Shown: one piece after another, positions 1 to 13,110 of the stretch
Numbering within the stretch: position 1 is the first letter of the stretch
How the letters are laid out: every line of letters begins with the position of its first letter
Assembly (NCBI GenBank): GCA_020650975.1
Contig: JAIPMN010000563.1
Location: 1 to 48,138, forward strand
DNA: 48,138 nt
DNA from: Apostichopus californicus
Taxonomy: Eukaryota; Echinodermata; Holothuroidea; Aspidochirotida; Stichopodidae
Direction: 5' to 3'
The notes under the pieces: generated by a model
The model's database searches: none
Seen by the model: the letters and a program-made list of their open reading frames with translations, nothing else
Told to the model about the DNA's origin: nothing
Translations under genes and position numbers: made by a program

Positions 1-1018
1 CATTGTTATGAGACTTCAACATCAAATAACACTAGAACATGTATGAAAGAATAATCAACTACATTGTTATGAGACTTCAACATCAAATAACACTAGAACA
101 TGTATGAAAGAACAATAAACTACATTGTTATGAGACTTCAACATCAAATAACACTAGAACATGTATGAAAGAACAATCAACTACATTGTTATGAGACTTC
201 AACATCAAGTAACACTAGAACATGTATGAAAGAACAATAAATTACATTGTTATGAGACTTCAACATCAAATAACACTAGAACATGTATGAAACAAACAAT
301 AAACTACATTGTTATGAGACTTCAACATCAAATAACACTAGAACATGTATGAAAGAACAATAAACTACATTGTTATGAGACTTCAACATCAAGTACAGTA
401 ACACTAGAACATGTATGAAAGAACAATAAATTACATTGTTATGAGACTTCAACATCAAATAACACTAGAACATGTATGAAAGAACAATCAACTACATTGT
501 TATGAGACTTCAACATCAAATAACACTAGAACATGTATGAAACAAACAATAAACTACATTGTTATGAGACTTCAACATCAAATAACACTAGAACATGTAT
601 GAAAGAACAATAAACTACATTATTATGAGACTTCAAAATCAAGTAACACTAGAACATGTATGAAAGAACAATAAATTACATTGTTATGAGACTTCAACAT
701 CAAATAACACTAGAACATGTATGAAACAAACAATAAACTACATTGTTATGAGACTTCAACATCAAATAACACTAGAACATGTATGAAAGAACAATAAACT
801 ACATTGTTATGAGACTTCAAAATCAAGTAACACTAGAACATGTATGAAAGAACAATAAATTACATTGTTATGAGACTTCAACATCTAGAACATGTATGAA
901 AGAACAATAAACTACATTGTAATGAGACTTCAACATCAAATAACACTAGAACATGTATGAAAGAACAATCAACTACATTGTTATGAGACTTCAACATCAA
1001 GTAGTACTAGAACATGTT
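1..1018. repeat. 61-bp tandem array, about 17 copies, runs off the left edge
   Basis: The unit starts CATTGTTATGAGACTTCAAC and ends ACAATAAACTA, with a period of 61 bp in most copies. Copies are about 95% alike and differ at a few diagnostic places (AAATAAC or AAGTAAC; GAAAGAAC or GAAACAAAC; CAACTA, AAACTA or AAATTA). The left end lies outside the window. No coding potential. Confidence 0.97.
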
Positions 1019-2201
1019 AAGTTGTAACACAGCTGATTTAAATAGTTAAGGCCAGACTAATTACTCAGAGAATATGACTGATAATCTCCCTTGCCTCTCT
1101 TTGCTCCAGTACATCCCTTTCCTCCCAAGTTACATCTCCTCTTCTCATCCCCTCATCTCCTTTATGTCTTCTCCCTCCCTTACCTCTTCTCCCCTCCTTG
1201 ATCTGTCCACCCACCTCCTTGATCTGTCCACCCCCCGCCTTTTTCTCTCCCCCAAGCATAGAAATTATGAATCTCAATGTTTTATAAGACATAATACAAT
1301 TTTTTCCAAATCCTGATGCTTCTGCCCTAACTTGATCAATTATCTCTACATGAATGAAGCTATTAGTGGACAGCTAATGTATTAACCTAGTTTTTAATAA
1401 ATTTTAATTGACAGATGAATGGTGGTACTGTTTCCCTGAGTGAATACTATTCTCACAGCCTGTTATTGTCATCTTGTTCCAGACTGGTCTGCGGTAATGT
1501 CATGACTTAATGTTCAGATTGACGTCTAATTAACCAGACAATCCATTCAATAGGAATGTAAACTGCTACAGTATCACATCGTAAACTCGTCTTCATTGCT
1601 CTGATCAGGCGTACAATCAAAGAGTTCAGACTTTTCAGACATTTCAAACCTTAACGGAAGAGTTTTACGACATCAATAGAAACAATGAAAGCCTTTACTA
1701 CATCACATATTAACCCTGGTTATAAAACCAGCCAGTAAAAACCAGAGAGTACAAACTTAGAGCTGGTACGGTATATTGCCCTAATCCACACTGAACTCAA
1801 TTAGCCACATATGGTCACTTGTGGGTCACCTTAATGCTAACTCTTGCCCTCCCCACCCTCACTTGCAACATCTCTTTGGAGGGACTGTTTTGATAGTCAT
1901 TCATTCAGTGTCAGGTAACATATTAATTCTCTAAATTAATACAAGTATCTTCATACTGGAATACGAAAGAGGAACTGAAAATTAATACAAATATTCTGTT
2001 TATGGTCAAAGGCAGTATTTCCTGCTACTTCTTGATATGGGATGAGAGAACAAATCCAGCATGACACTCATACAACAATATTATGGATAACATAGACTGC
2101 TGGTTGTTAACTGCTGATGCTATTCATCAATGGAAACAGCAAATATAGGTTTGTGATGGTTATCTTAGGGTATCATATAGTAGTATACATACCAATACAT
2201 A
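1019..2201. other. Non-coding, presumed neurabin intron
   Basis: AT-rich unique sequence between two tandem arrays. A pyrimidine-rich stretch at 1080-1260 opens overlapping frames on both strands but shows no domain. I see no exon of the neurabin C-terminal coiled coil here. Confidence 0.6.
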
Positions 2202-2913
2202 AGAGACCTTAACAGAGACCCTACCCTAACAGAGGCACCTACCCCAACAGACGCACCTACCCTAACAGAGACTCCAACCTTAACAGAGGCACCTACTGTA
2301 CCCTAACAGAGAGACCTACCCCAACAGAGAGACCTACCCCAACAGAGAGACCTACCCTACAGAGACACCTACCCTACAGAGACACCTACCCTACAGAGAC
2401 TTCAACCCTAACAGAGAGACCTACCCTAACTGAGAGACCTACCCCAACAGAGAGACCTACTCTCACAGAGACACCTACCCTAACAGAGAGACCTACCCTA
2501 ACAGAGACACCTACCCTACAGAGGCACCTACCCTAACAGAGACTTCAACCCTAACAGAGAGACCTCCCCTAACAGAGACACCTACCCTTACAGAGAGACC
2601 TACCCTAACAGAGACACCTACCCTACAGAGGCACCTACTGTACCCTAACAGAGAGACCTACCCTAACTGAGAGACCTACTGTACCCCAACAGAGAGACCT
2701 ACTCTCACAGAGACACCTACCCTAACAGAGACACCTACCCTCACAGAGTACCCTTACAGAGAGACCTACCCTAACAGAGAGACCTACCCTAACAGAGACA
2801 ACTACCCTAACAGAGACACCTACCCTAACAGCGACACCTACCATAACAGAGAGACCTCCCCTAACAGAGACACCTACCCTTACAGAGAGACCTATTCTAA
2901 CGGAAACACCTAC
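2202..2913. repeat. 18-bp minisatellite, about 39 units, fused to the exon D donor
   Basis: The plus-strand unit is ACCCTAACAGAGACACCT with variants (CCCTACAG, ACAGAGAGACCT). Read on the gene strand each good unit contains AGGGTAGGT, the same core as the exon D 5' splice site at 2916-2908. I count about 24 GGGTAGGT cores including the real one. Since 18 is a multiple of three, the exon D frame stays open through the first units (to 2722). Confidence 0.95.
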
Positions 2914-3040
2914 CCTATCGTTGTCATGTGTGCCTGCTGTAGATTCCCATTCATTTCGCTGTCTGTCCTGCTCCAGGGACTGGGAAATCAGCTGGGCAAC
3001 TTCACTGTTCTCTGCATCTTTCTCTCGACCAATCAGAAAG
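2914..3040 (-). CDS. PPP1R9: Spinophilin/neurabin exon D: last PDZ strand and post-PDZ linker
   Basis: Internal exon of 127 bp (one base plus 42 codons, ending in phase 0). It encodes FLIGREKDAENSEVAQLISQ then SLEQDRQRNEWESTAGTHDNDR. (F/V)xIGRE is the last PDZ strand; SEVAQLI(S)Q(S/T)LEQ(D/E)R is the conserved helix after the PDZ in this family. The split codon with exon C gives Asn where relatives usually have Lys or Arg. The acceptor is TTTTCTTTCAG|C. The donor is GATAGG|GTAGGTG, and this donor is itself the first unit of an 18-bp minisatellite that continues downstream, so the exact 3' end is uncertain: later units carry the same donor core and the frame stays open for about 190 bp more, which would append repeats of VGVSVR type. 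Downstream exons with the coiled coil are outside the window. Confidence 0.93.
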
Positions 3041-6000
3041 CTGAAAGAAAAGTTGTTTTTATACAATGTCTGTATTGTGAAATATAGGGAGAGGGAATTG
3101 GGGATAATATATTCCCCTTAAATTGTCTTCAATCATAAAAAAACAAAAGAAGAAAGAAAGCTGAAAGAAGGGCAGATTTGGCCCATTTTTACCTCCACTC
3201 ACCTCCCTTCCTTGTCCACTCCTTATATATTTTGTTCCAATGTATTTTAATTCTTACCAACACTAAGACTTAAAAAAAGAATATAGTACAATAGTACTTT
3301 TAACAGTGTAAGTTAATTAGAATAGTAGTTAACTTCATCAGTTAAGACTCATTATGGCTAGTAAACATAGCTACCTAATTGAAGTATACTCATAGAACCA
3401 AACATCAGTGATTCTTCGAAAGCAAGTAATTTCACTAATTGGTAACTTTTCAGATTTCATACATCTCAATAAGAGTTAATGTTGTAACAAATGAGAAAAC
3501 AACTATACATCCAGCATTGTCAATCTTCAATCATATCTCGTCTGTTGCTTTGTAAAAACTGGAAGACTTTCTATGGGAATCTACAAAGACTACATCTGTT
3601 TTATTTTTATTTAATTTGTTCAGCTTTCACAGTTCTCTCCTGTTCTGTCTTTGAATTTGTCATTCTTAATATGGAACAGTTCAAGAATCACTAATAAAAT
3701 TAAGGATCAAATCGTCCAGTGTCACATGGATCCCATTCTTGCCTCCTAAATTTGCAGCCATTTGGGATAGACTGCTCACATTCTTGCAAACCAAATATTT
3801 ACAACCGCCTTCAGACATCAAAACATGTCAGCCTAAAATATTGCCATCTGCTGGTGAAAATCTGAGGAATGGCCATCCAAATTGATGCAGACACCATAAA
3901 TAAGTCATCACTTCACTCATAAAGCCTCTTACCATTACGATTTCACTCAAAAGGTGAAAGTAGATGAAAGGAGAGGCGGTGTAAATATTAGAAGAAAGCA
4001 AAGGATGATATAGTCGGATATTACTTCTAAGTACTTAAAAGATGGGTATGCATGGGGACACCCCGTCCAGCAAACCCAAGGAAAGACTTGAAACCAGGGG
4101 CATCATCACAGCAAAGTACAGGAATCAAGGGTGAAAATAGCTAAAAGAACGGGGTTGTACCCATCAGTAACACTGCACACTCGCTAATATCACCAATTCA
4201 GTCCAGCTACTGTTAATATGAGGGTCTTAGCATACCCACTAATATCACCAGTTCAGCACAGCAAGTTTGACAGCAAATTAAGGCCTACAAGAGCATAGAT
4301 CTAGACAGTATTGGTATCATATATGCTTTGAATTTGTTGAGGTATTAAAACATCAAATGTGTCTGCATAGGATGTGTTATATCAAGAAAATACACAAAGT
4401 CACTTAAGGGGTTGGAAGAGGAATAAAGACAGGCAGATGGGTGAAGGGGGGGGGGGGTTTGCAGAAGGAAAGTGATCAATATGATGATTAGTAAGACTTT
4501 CTAAGCTTGACTGGATCAGAAGGGGGGGGGGGGTCAGAGGATAGGAAGGCGTTCTTAATTATATGCAACTTATTATTGTTTGCAACATATAATTGAACAT
4601 TAGAATAGAATAGGTTTCATGAAGACTCATAAACCTGACTTCTGATTCAGTCAAAAAGAGCAAAACTTTAAGAAATGTTAGAAGATAGGTGTGATCTTTT
4701 CTTTCAAACTTTCTTGCTTATATTTGGAGCAAAAACTTAATTAATTAAGTAAGTCAGACAGAATTTTCTGAACAAGTGCAGAGACTAACTTTGTCAGGCT
4801 ACATAATTAAAGAGAAAGTTGTGGCCTCCAAGTCATTAGATGTAGCTAAGATTTAGTAACCCATTACAGGGTGGAGTCATATATCCTGGTAATACCTGTA
4901 TGGCCCTTAGACCTTAAACAAACTTCACATATATAATACAAAACTGTTTGAAATTCTCTAAGTCAAGGGGCCTTTAGTACCATCTAAATAACCATTTAGA
5001 GCCATTATTGTCAAGAAATGTCACCATTCAAATTTAGTACAGTTTGATAGCAGTTAAAGCTAAACAAAAGCAACCAAAAAAGGATTTCAAAATGGGTTCT
5101 CAAGAAATGAGCATAGAATCAACACGACAGAGCACGTTTGAAAATATGGCATCTGGAGGTCAGAAATGAGGGTGAAAGGAGATAGTTACTAGTTAGTGTG
5201 TGAGAGGGAGAAGAAGTGTGGACTGGGGCGAAATGGATGGGGGGATGAGGGGGGGGGTGAGGAAGAGCTTGTGTTCTGCAATGAGAATCCCACAAATCTT
5301 TTGAAATATTTCTTGATATTAGCTTTCATTACACTTTCACTACACATGATACATTTACAACTCATTACATTTCACATGTCAACCTTTCGGCCAGAGCAAC
5401 TACAGGAATTTAAACTTATGTGCAACATATACTTAAACCATGCTATACTCATAGGCCACATTTAATTATCATCAGTGGATAGTTTGTCCTAAGTAAACTG
5501 ATCATTAGTTTACCCCTACGACTCCTTTGCCCCAACCCCAAAGACAACACCACATTGTCTGTTGAAATGATAATTCGATCTCCCAATTAGCAGCACATTT
5601 ATAAGTTACCGTTCCAATGAGCCACACTGCTTCGGATCTACTTTCCTTAATTTTCGAAAACTTTCTCCTTTTTCCTCCTGACAAACAGTCGCCATTGGAA
5701 ACTACAAGTTAAATCCAGTTTATTGTGACTCCTGACTGCATTCTCACAGGTTCTGGGTTGATATGTAAACTGGGTTACACTGTAACCATATCCATCTGCA
5801 CAGACTCCAAATATCACAATATGACTAAATATAGGTTTGTTTGGTACACTCTATATGCAGTTTGAGTAGTGAACACACTTCATGCCTATAGAGACCTTCA
5901 TGCAACAAACACATACATAACATCACTATCACTGAGCTATCTGAAATTAGCCTTTTACAGAACGATTTCCTGTAAGCAACAAAACGAAACATTCCTGAGT

Positions 6001-6601
6001 AAACATAAAACAAGGACAATCCTTTTAGCAGGTCATTGCTGCTGAAGAGTTGATCAACTCCTATTAGACCTAATTAAGTTTCATTATCTATATACATACA
6101 TTGGTAATGAATTATTCACTAGGACCACAAACTGTTCTTTTGTTTCCTCCGATACAAAACTGAAACCAAATACAATGGATGGGACTATGCACTGACAAAC
6201 TCAAGAGAGGACACTTTCTATTAATTTAAGGTTGTACGTATCTGATGATGCTAGAAATTTCCAAAAGTACAGTCCTTGTTTAAACCAACCAAAATCATTT
6301 AGAGTATCTTCAGATACTTGCCCATATTATTTATAGTATATACAGTAGTGTAGTAACTGTACATGGTAAAGTTGTAGTAGAGTTAGGGTTATAGTTAGGG
6401 TTAGAGTAAGGTAAAGAGTTAAGTAAAGTTGAGTAGAGTTGGGTTCAGTTGTTGAAGAGTTGTAGTAGAGATCTGATATTTAGCCATCGGTGACCAATCT
6501 TTGTATTTCTAAATAATTTTTATTGTAATTGCAAGTGTGCTGTTCAAATTATAGTCAATACTGTAACACTAAAGGTGACCAAAGTTTCTTGTCCCCCTTC
6601 A

Positions 6602-6619
6602 GTTTCCCGAAAGGGAAAC
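6602..6619. other. Perfect hairpin with GAAA tetraloop
   Basis: GTTTCCC-GAAA-GGGAAAC: a 7-bp perfect stem closed by a GNRA-type loop, inside a CpG-containing intronic patch. Function unknown; it could be chance. Confidence 0.5.
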
Positions 6620-7420
6620 CTGGCTTCACTCTTACCGACCTTGCAAACTTGTGAGGTGGGACCGCAGATTACAGAGTCAGCACTGACTGTAACACGGATC
6701 GCAAAGTCGGTAATTACTACTACCGTTAGATTCATCCAAGTTTAAGCAGAAACCTTGCGCTCAAAGCTGAAGTGAATTAATCAGGTCACACATCCGGAGT
6801 CTATGCATGCTAAATTCTTTAATACTGCCCTCATTACATTTTGGGAAACATTCCATATTGTAGGTTTAATTTTAGTATTGGTGGAAGGTGTGAATTTGAA
6901 AAAGATACTACCTATGCTTAAAATTATGACATGCAATGAAAATTTCTTAGAACAAACAAATTTTTCCTTTCAAAGCCATTATTGTATAAATGCTCATCAT
7001 CATATAAATAAACTCAGTTGATGTCTGTGAGTTTAGCACTGAACGTGCTCTAGTCTTATGTATACTGTTTTGAATCAAGGACAATGTCTTATCACACAGC
7101 CAGCAGTCATGGTAACTTGTCACACCTACACACCCACTGCATAATTTAAACAGTCGCTCCTGGGGCAATACAGCGTTGATATGTCATTGTCAGAGGTTTT
7201 CAAAATATTCAGCTTGAAAATATGCTGAATCTCTGGAATGCACCTTTAACACTAACTTAAAATTGTCTGCTCAATGTTAATCTATTGTTTTATAAATTCT
7301 AATAAACTTTACCAAAACATGTTCTTTTATTCTCATATAAACAGCAGATCACCATAATTAAATGATATCCAACACTGTTTGTAAAGCAGTGAATAAATAT
7401 CATTGGAGGCCTTTAAAGTA

Positions 7421-7597
7421 CTATATGTTTTACTAACTTGAGTTGTCTTGCATCTGAGAAACTGACCTACTGTAATGGTCTGCGTGTTAAACTAAATAAT
7501 CCAGCAACTCTATATGTTTAACTAACTTGAGTTGTCTTGCATCTGAGAAACTGACCTACTGTAATGGTATGTGTGTTAAACTAAATAATCCAGCAAC
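7421..7597. repeat. 89-bp tandem duplication
   Basis: Two copies starting CTATATGTTT at 7421 and 7510, almost identical, sharing TTGCATCTGAGAAACTGACC. A recent local duplication in the intron. Confidence 0.93.
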
Positions 7598-7828
7598 TTG
7601 AATAGATGAGCTTCAGATGTTAAAGGGTCATTCCTCACAAAATTAAAAGTGGTACAGTACTACAACCAGAACTGATAGCTGTGTTTGAACAGTATAAGCT
7701 ATGACATGTCTATATTATATCACCTATGAACCGCTTGACTACAATGGTGGCAGTCTCACCGATGGTTTCAATTTACAAATGTGTACAGTTAGATGGATGG
7801 AGAAGGCGTTAATTGGTAACAAACTTAC

Positions 7829-7933
7829 TTGACTTCTCCCTTAGTGTTTTTCAATACCGAAGCAGCGTATCCTTGGCTCACACCAACAAGGCTGTTACCG
7901 TCAACTTCTATGATTTGGTCGTTAACTTGAATC
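7829..7933 (-). CDS. PPP1R9: Spinophilin/neurabin exon C: C-terminal half of PDZ domain
   Basis: Internal exon of 105 bp: one base completes the split Arg codon, then 34 codons, then AA of a split codon. It encodes [20 protein letters not shown] then [22 protein letters not shown](I/V)EVDG and SLVGV(T/S)Q are near-invariant in spinophilin/neurabin PDZ domains and hold strands D-E and the second helix that forms the peptide groove. The acceptor is CATATTTTACAG|G and the donor is TCAA|GTAAGT, a perfect six-base GTAAGT core. Intron phases (2 in, 2 out) agree with exons B and D. The 12.3-kb intron before it contains several tandem arrays; the intron after it is 4.8 kb. Confidence 0.96.
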
Positions 7934-8880
7934 CTGTAAAATATGGGAAAAAATGACAATATTATGTCTAATATCAAATTAGCACTGTTGCAGCTGTTAC
8001 TACAGTGATGTGCAAAATAGCAGTAATGGTTTTATTGGAGGAAAATTAATGGATACTTCCATTCAGGGACACAGTTAGTGTTGATATTTGACTGTTACAT
8101 AACCTAGGCTCGCTTTAGTCAATACATCCTGTACAGTAGGCAAAGCAGCACACATCAGTACAGACAAGATGGGATCAAGAAGTTCTCATGAACTAACAGA
8201 ACAGTGAGTAGAAAACAGGCAAATACTTTTCCAGGTACAAATAATTTACTGGATCTCTGTTTCTAGTTTCTTACTATTCAAAGGAAAGCCTCAAGTCTAT
8301 GAAATACAAGTCTGCCTTGAACTATCCCACACATGAAGAAACCAAACTTTCAAAGTTGATAGCCTTAAGCCGTAAGACATTATTCACTGAAAGTTAGACA
8401 ATTTCACAACAGTTTGAAACAGAAGAGAAACCACTTATGCCCTTTCCATCTTGTTTCCGCTCTGGGATAGCAGTCAAAATTGATTTTCTTGCTCAGGGAA
8501 ACGTTTGTCAATTTTACTTAACTAAATCATTCCTGTTTACAATCTCTAAGAAACTTTTTTGGAAGTACATGTACTTACTTTAGCAATATTGATTGGTGAC
8601 TTTATGTAAGAAATTGAACAAAACCCAGGCAGGAAGTTTAAACAGAAGGACAAGTGCTTGACTGTTGCAAACATCAAATATACCCAATTAATAGAAAATA
8701 AGTTGGAAAATAATATAAACTGATTTATATTTCACACATCTGAATCTCAGCTAGAATACATGTAAGTAAGCAATGGACCCACACATTTGCAGTTACACAC
8801 ACATGTACGTTACTTCAATAATTATATGAACGAAAGTTTTACAACTTTTAAACATTTTCTTTTTTAGTTATCATCTCAAG

Positions 8881-9126
8881 ATTCCAACATGATGGTGTCC
8901 CCATGTCCACATGATGGTATACCCATTCCAACATGATGGTGTCCCCATGTCCACATGATGTTATACCCATTCCAACATGATGGTGTCCCCATGTCCACAT
9001 GATGGTGTCCCCATGCCCACATGATGGTATACCCATTCCAACATGATGGTGTCCCCATGTCCACATGATGGTATACCCTAGATATTCCAACATGATGTTT
9101 TACTCATTCCAACATGATGTATTCCC
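8881..9126. repeat. Minisatellite, about 44-bp composite unit of two near-half repeats
   Basis: Alternating ATTCCAACATGATGGTGTCC and CCATGTCCACATGATGGTAT halves, about 5.5 composite units. The two halves share the core ACATGATGGT, so the array probably grew from a unit of about 21 bp. It opens two minus-strand frames that are artefacts. Confidence 0.94.
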
Positions 9127-9872
9127 ACAAACAACAGCTATCAACATTGTCAATTAGACGTTAAGCATGCTTGGTCAAATTATGTAAGCACAACTATAAC
9201 CATACTGGCCTATCATTGTTATGTTGTAGATATATCTCCTACACTGTGAATAGCAGTGAGAAGCCAAAAAAAATCTGATTGAGAATGCACAACTTAATGA
9301 TAACGAAGTGCTACCTGATGAAATTACTTGCAATTTGATAGCATGCATGTACATAGTCCCAGGTGCTATTCCCATTCCCAATGACCAAACTTGATCTTTG
9401 ATTCCAAGATTTTCTATTTCCAAGAATGAAGGTCACAAGATAAAAGAGCCATGAGGGAGGTTGGAGCCTGACTACAATCTTAGTTCCAGGCAGAAAATGA
9501 AAAGAAGCAAAATGGGAACTGGAAACTTTCACTAATACTGGCCATCCATGTTCAAGTAGCTAGGCCCCAGGCTTGGGAGATTAAGGATATCAAATGTTAT
9601 TGACTACATCAAGAATTCACAAAATGCTCCGAAATAAGTAAAATGAAGAGCAAAACATATAAAACAATAAAATAGTTCAAAAATCGTAAGGAGTCATCCA
9701 TATATTGATTCTGCATGTCTTTGGATTTTGAATTCCGAAAATATAACAAGACCTGCAAATAATTTGTCCTACATTGGTGACAATTTAATAATTAAACAAA
9801 AGTGCATATTAGGGAGCAGTTAATTGATTAAAAAAATGATGTCAATTTATGCAATTTGCCAATTTTTTATGC

Positions 9873-10284
9873 AAAAATCTTGACAACTTACTACATGAAT
9901 GTTGCATGAAGGCTAAAGGAGAGATTGTTTGCATAAACATGAACCTGTGACAAACTTATTGACCAATCAAGATGATGTATTATGATAGAAATCTTGAGTG
10001 GTTTGACTTTTGATAAACATACGCATTGATTATGCTGTCAGTAAAACGACCAGGAGCCCGAATGAGTGGTTGTAAAAATCTTGACAACTTGAGTTACATG
10101 AAAATGTTGAATGTAGGCGAAAGGAGAAAGAGATTGTTTACATAAACATCAACCTGTGACAAACTTATTGACCAATCAAGATGATGTATTATGATAGAAA
10201 TCTCAGTGGTTTGACTTTTGATAAACATGCGCATTGATTATGCTGTCAGTAAAACGACCAGGAGTCAGAGTAAGTGGTTGTAAA
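9873..10284. repeat. About 201-bp tandem duplication
   Basis: Two copies beginning AAAAATCTTGACAACTT at 9873 and 10074. They share long identical stretches such as TTGACCAATCAAGATGATGT and differ by scattered substitutions and small indels near the left ends. Confidence 0.93.
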
Positions 10285-12545
10285 GCCAGAAAGAAAACAA
10301 ACAGGAGATCTTTGTCAAAGACTTGATAAATATTGCATTCTCGTTTATTAAATGCACCACTATCATCTCTATTCATCAAGGTATGTCAGCATTACAATAA
10401 ACCATTGCTATGTGTTCCCTGTTTGCATTGGGATGGGGTATAGGTGAGGCAAGGCAAGGCAGAGGGTTAGGGGAAGAGTTATTATTATATTACATCATAA
10501 ATTAATACAATATGAATACAAATGAATACAATGAAGGCAAAATACCTCCTTTCTTGTCAATACAAAAGATGGGGGAAAGTAGATAATTACAGTGAAAGGG
10601 CAGAGAAATTATGATTTATAATTTAGCAGTAATTTTTTGTTGATACCTACAGTACTGTATATTATGTGATAAAGGGTTAGCTTCTTTATTAAACAATATG
10701 GCTTTTATTGACTGTGACAAAAGGTCACTTTTTGACCTCAAATACATAAATGCTTCATTGATTAATAGTACACCTCTTTTATATGAGGACCTACAGTAAC
10801 CATTTTAAGAAAGCAATATTAATCATTATCTAAAAACAGCTTTTATTGATATGTTAATTACACTGTTTATTGTCATATTTTTTCACTTTTACTGGTTTAT
10901 GGCTTCTCATTTGTTTAATAAATGGTGGCACCACATGAAATCTTCCTAGCCCTGTGTTCCACACATATTCCGCTACTTCTTACCTTTGGTTATTGGATAC
11001 AAGTCATAATCAATTAATCAAATACACAAATCATCTAGAACATGGCCTTATTACCACTCCCACATGACCATGTCACTATTACTTACAAAGTACAATGAAC
11101 ATACAATTATAAATATAGAGATTCCCAGGTTTACGAGCTCTTCATTAGTACCTAGCAAAGGTCTGAGAGTAAACATTTCCCAGAGGACCAATTCATTTCA
11201 CACCACTTCACTGTCTCATTCCTCTTGCAGGCAATTTAAATATCTTTCTCTCCTTAATGAGAGAAAACAGGAGCAGTTCCAGTCAGAGGCCTCCAGCAGA
11301 ATATTGAACCATTGTAAGGCATGAACACTCAATATAAAGACAAATGAACAAAACATTTAAATTTAGAAATGTACCAATTGGTAAAATCAAGGCCGAGTTA
11401 ACAAAAGTCAATGACACTGCACCACAAACAACACCACTTCTAGCATTTTTGAGGTGTTTTAATGACTTTCTTGTCGTCCTTCCGGACAAATGTTCGCAGA
11501 TTGATTTGTTTTCCAGGGTTTTATTTTTTGCTTTTCTGGCAGCCCCGGATGCAATCATACATGACTAATGACGAAAAACTTGGAAGTTAAAATATTTCAA
11601 TTCAAATTTAAAGATTTTTTACATAAATGATTGTAACTGATTCGACTTAAAACTACACAAATATATCCACAGAGCAAAGGTGACTCAATAATTAGCCAGT
11701 TTACTTTTAACCCCTTTATTCTACCCGCACTTGGTGAACAGTCAAGTCAAGGAGAATCAAATCCAGACAATATAAGCATCTAGTTGATAGTATTGCCACA
11801 TGCTTGTAAGACAAGGCCCAGCAACGTTGACTGGTGTTCAAGACTTGTAATGCTGTATTTGGTTATTTTCAATCCTACCAATTCAAAGTCAGACTGCTAC
11901 TTTCAATTCAATTGCTTACAATTTGCTGTTAATTAGGTCTATCTCACCACAAACAGCCAAGCAATGTACATGTGTGCACTAAATAGCAACACTATTCCAA
12001 ACTTTCCTCCAAATAACATTCTGAAACTATCGTTGCCAGGAGTTGAGTTACTTTTATCAGTATGTATAATTATTTATTAATTTAACCTTTGCAGCAACAT
12101 AACCCTTTGAGAAAGATGTGTGAGTTGAGCAAATTTAGGTCAAAATTAATGATGATCGGTGTAAAATGGTATGCAATGCTAGCCCAGAGGGTGGCCAACC
12201 ACACAAGTATTGAGAATGGTACTTTAATAAATACTACAGGGGTCACCTTCAAGAAAAGCCTGCTGTAAATCTGGGCTACTAGGCCATCATCAAAGTCAAC
12301 TATAAATATTCATAAGCATCCAGTGTCAAAGCTGTTTCCTCAGTTGCTGACAACCCGAGGATGAGGAAGCACATGATATTTACTTGTGACCCAAATCGAT
12401 GGAGTGACAAGGTGTTTGGATTGATGGAAGGTGAATCGGTGAACTTTACAGAAAGATGCTGACAGGATGCTGCTAAATATTTACATCATCAGAGAAGGGC
12501 TGTATCATGTGTCACAGAAACTGTTTGCATTAATACACTAAAGCA

Positions 12546-13110
12546 TAGTACTGCAGTACAGTACTACAGTACAGTACTACAGTACAGTGCTACAGTACAG
12601 TACTACACTACAATTCAGTACACTACAGTACAGTACTACAGTACAGTACTACAGTACAGTGCTACAGTACAGTACTACACTACAATTCAGTACACTACAG
12701 TACAGTACTACAGTACAGTACTACAGTACAGTACTACACTACAGTACTACAGTACAGTACTACACAACAATACAGTACAGTACAGTACTACAGTACAGTG
12801 CTACAGTGATACAGTACAGTACTACAGTATAGTACACTACAGTACTACACTACACTACAGTACTACACTACAGTACTACAGTACAGTGCTACAGTACTAC
12901 AGTATAGTACTACAGTACAGTACTACAGTATAGTACACTACAGTACTACACTACAGTACTACAGTACAGTACTACAGTACAGTACAGTGCTACAGTACTA
13001 CAGTACAGTACTACAGTATAGTATTACAGTACTACAGTATAGTACTACAGTACAGTACTACAGTACATAACAGTACTGTACTGCAGTACTGTACTGTATA
13101 CTACAGTACA
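12546..13110. repeat. ACAGTACT-type short tandem array
   Basis: About 565 bp of ACTACAGTACAGT and shorter shuffled forms, with frequent palindromic AGTACT. It ends in an inverted stretch (CAGTACTGTACTGCAGTACT) that could fold on itself. The open frame across it is repeat-derived. Confidence 0.95.

Larger units (their letters stand above)
3041..7828 (-). other. Neurabin intron C-D (4788 bp)
   Basis: Bounded by TCAA|GTAAGT and TTTCTTTCAG|C. It contains poly-G tracts near 4446, 4521 and 5249, a small CpG-richer patch at about 6555-6735 with a stable hairpin, two TTAGGG-like hexamers near 6383-6400, and an 89-bp duplication at 7421-7597. No further exon recognised. Confidence 0.85.

Noticed and set aside
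12587-12832. 81-codon frame rich in Q, Y, S and T
   Set aside because: Simple ACAGTACT repeat, not a prion-like protein.
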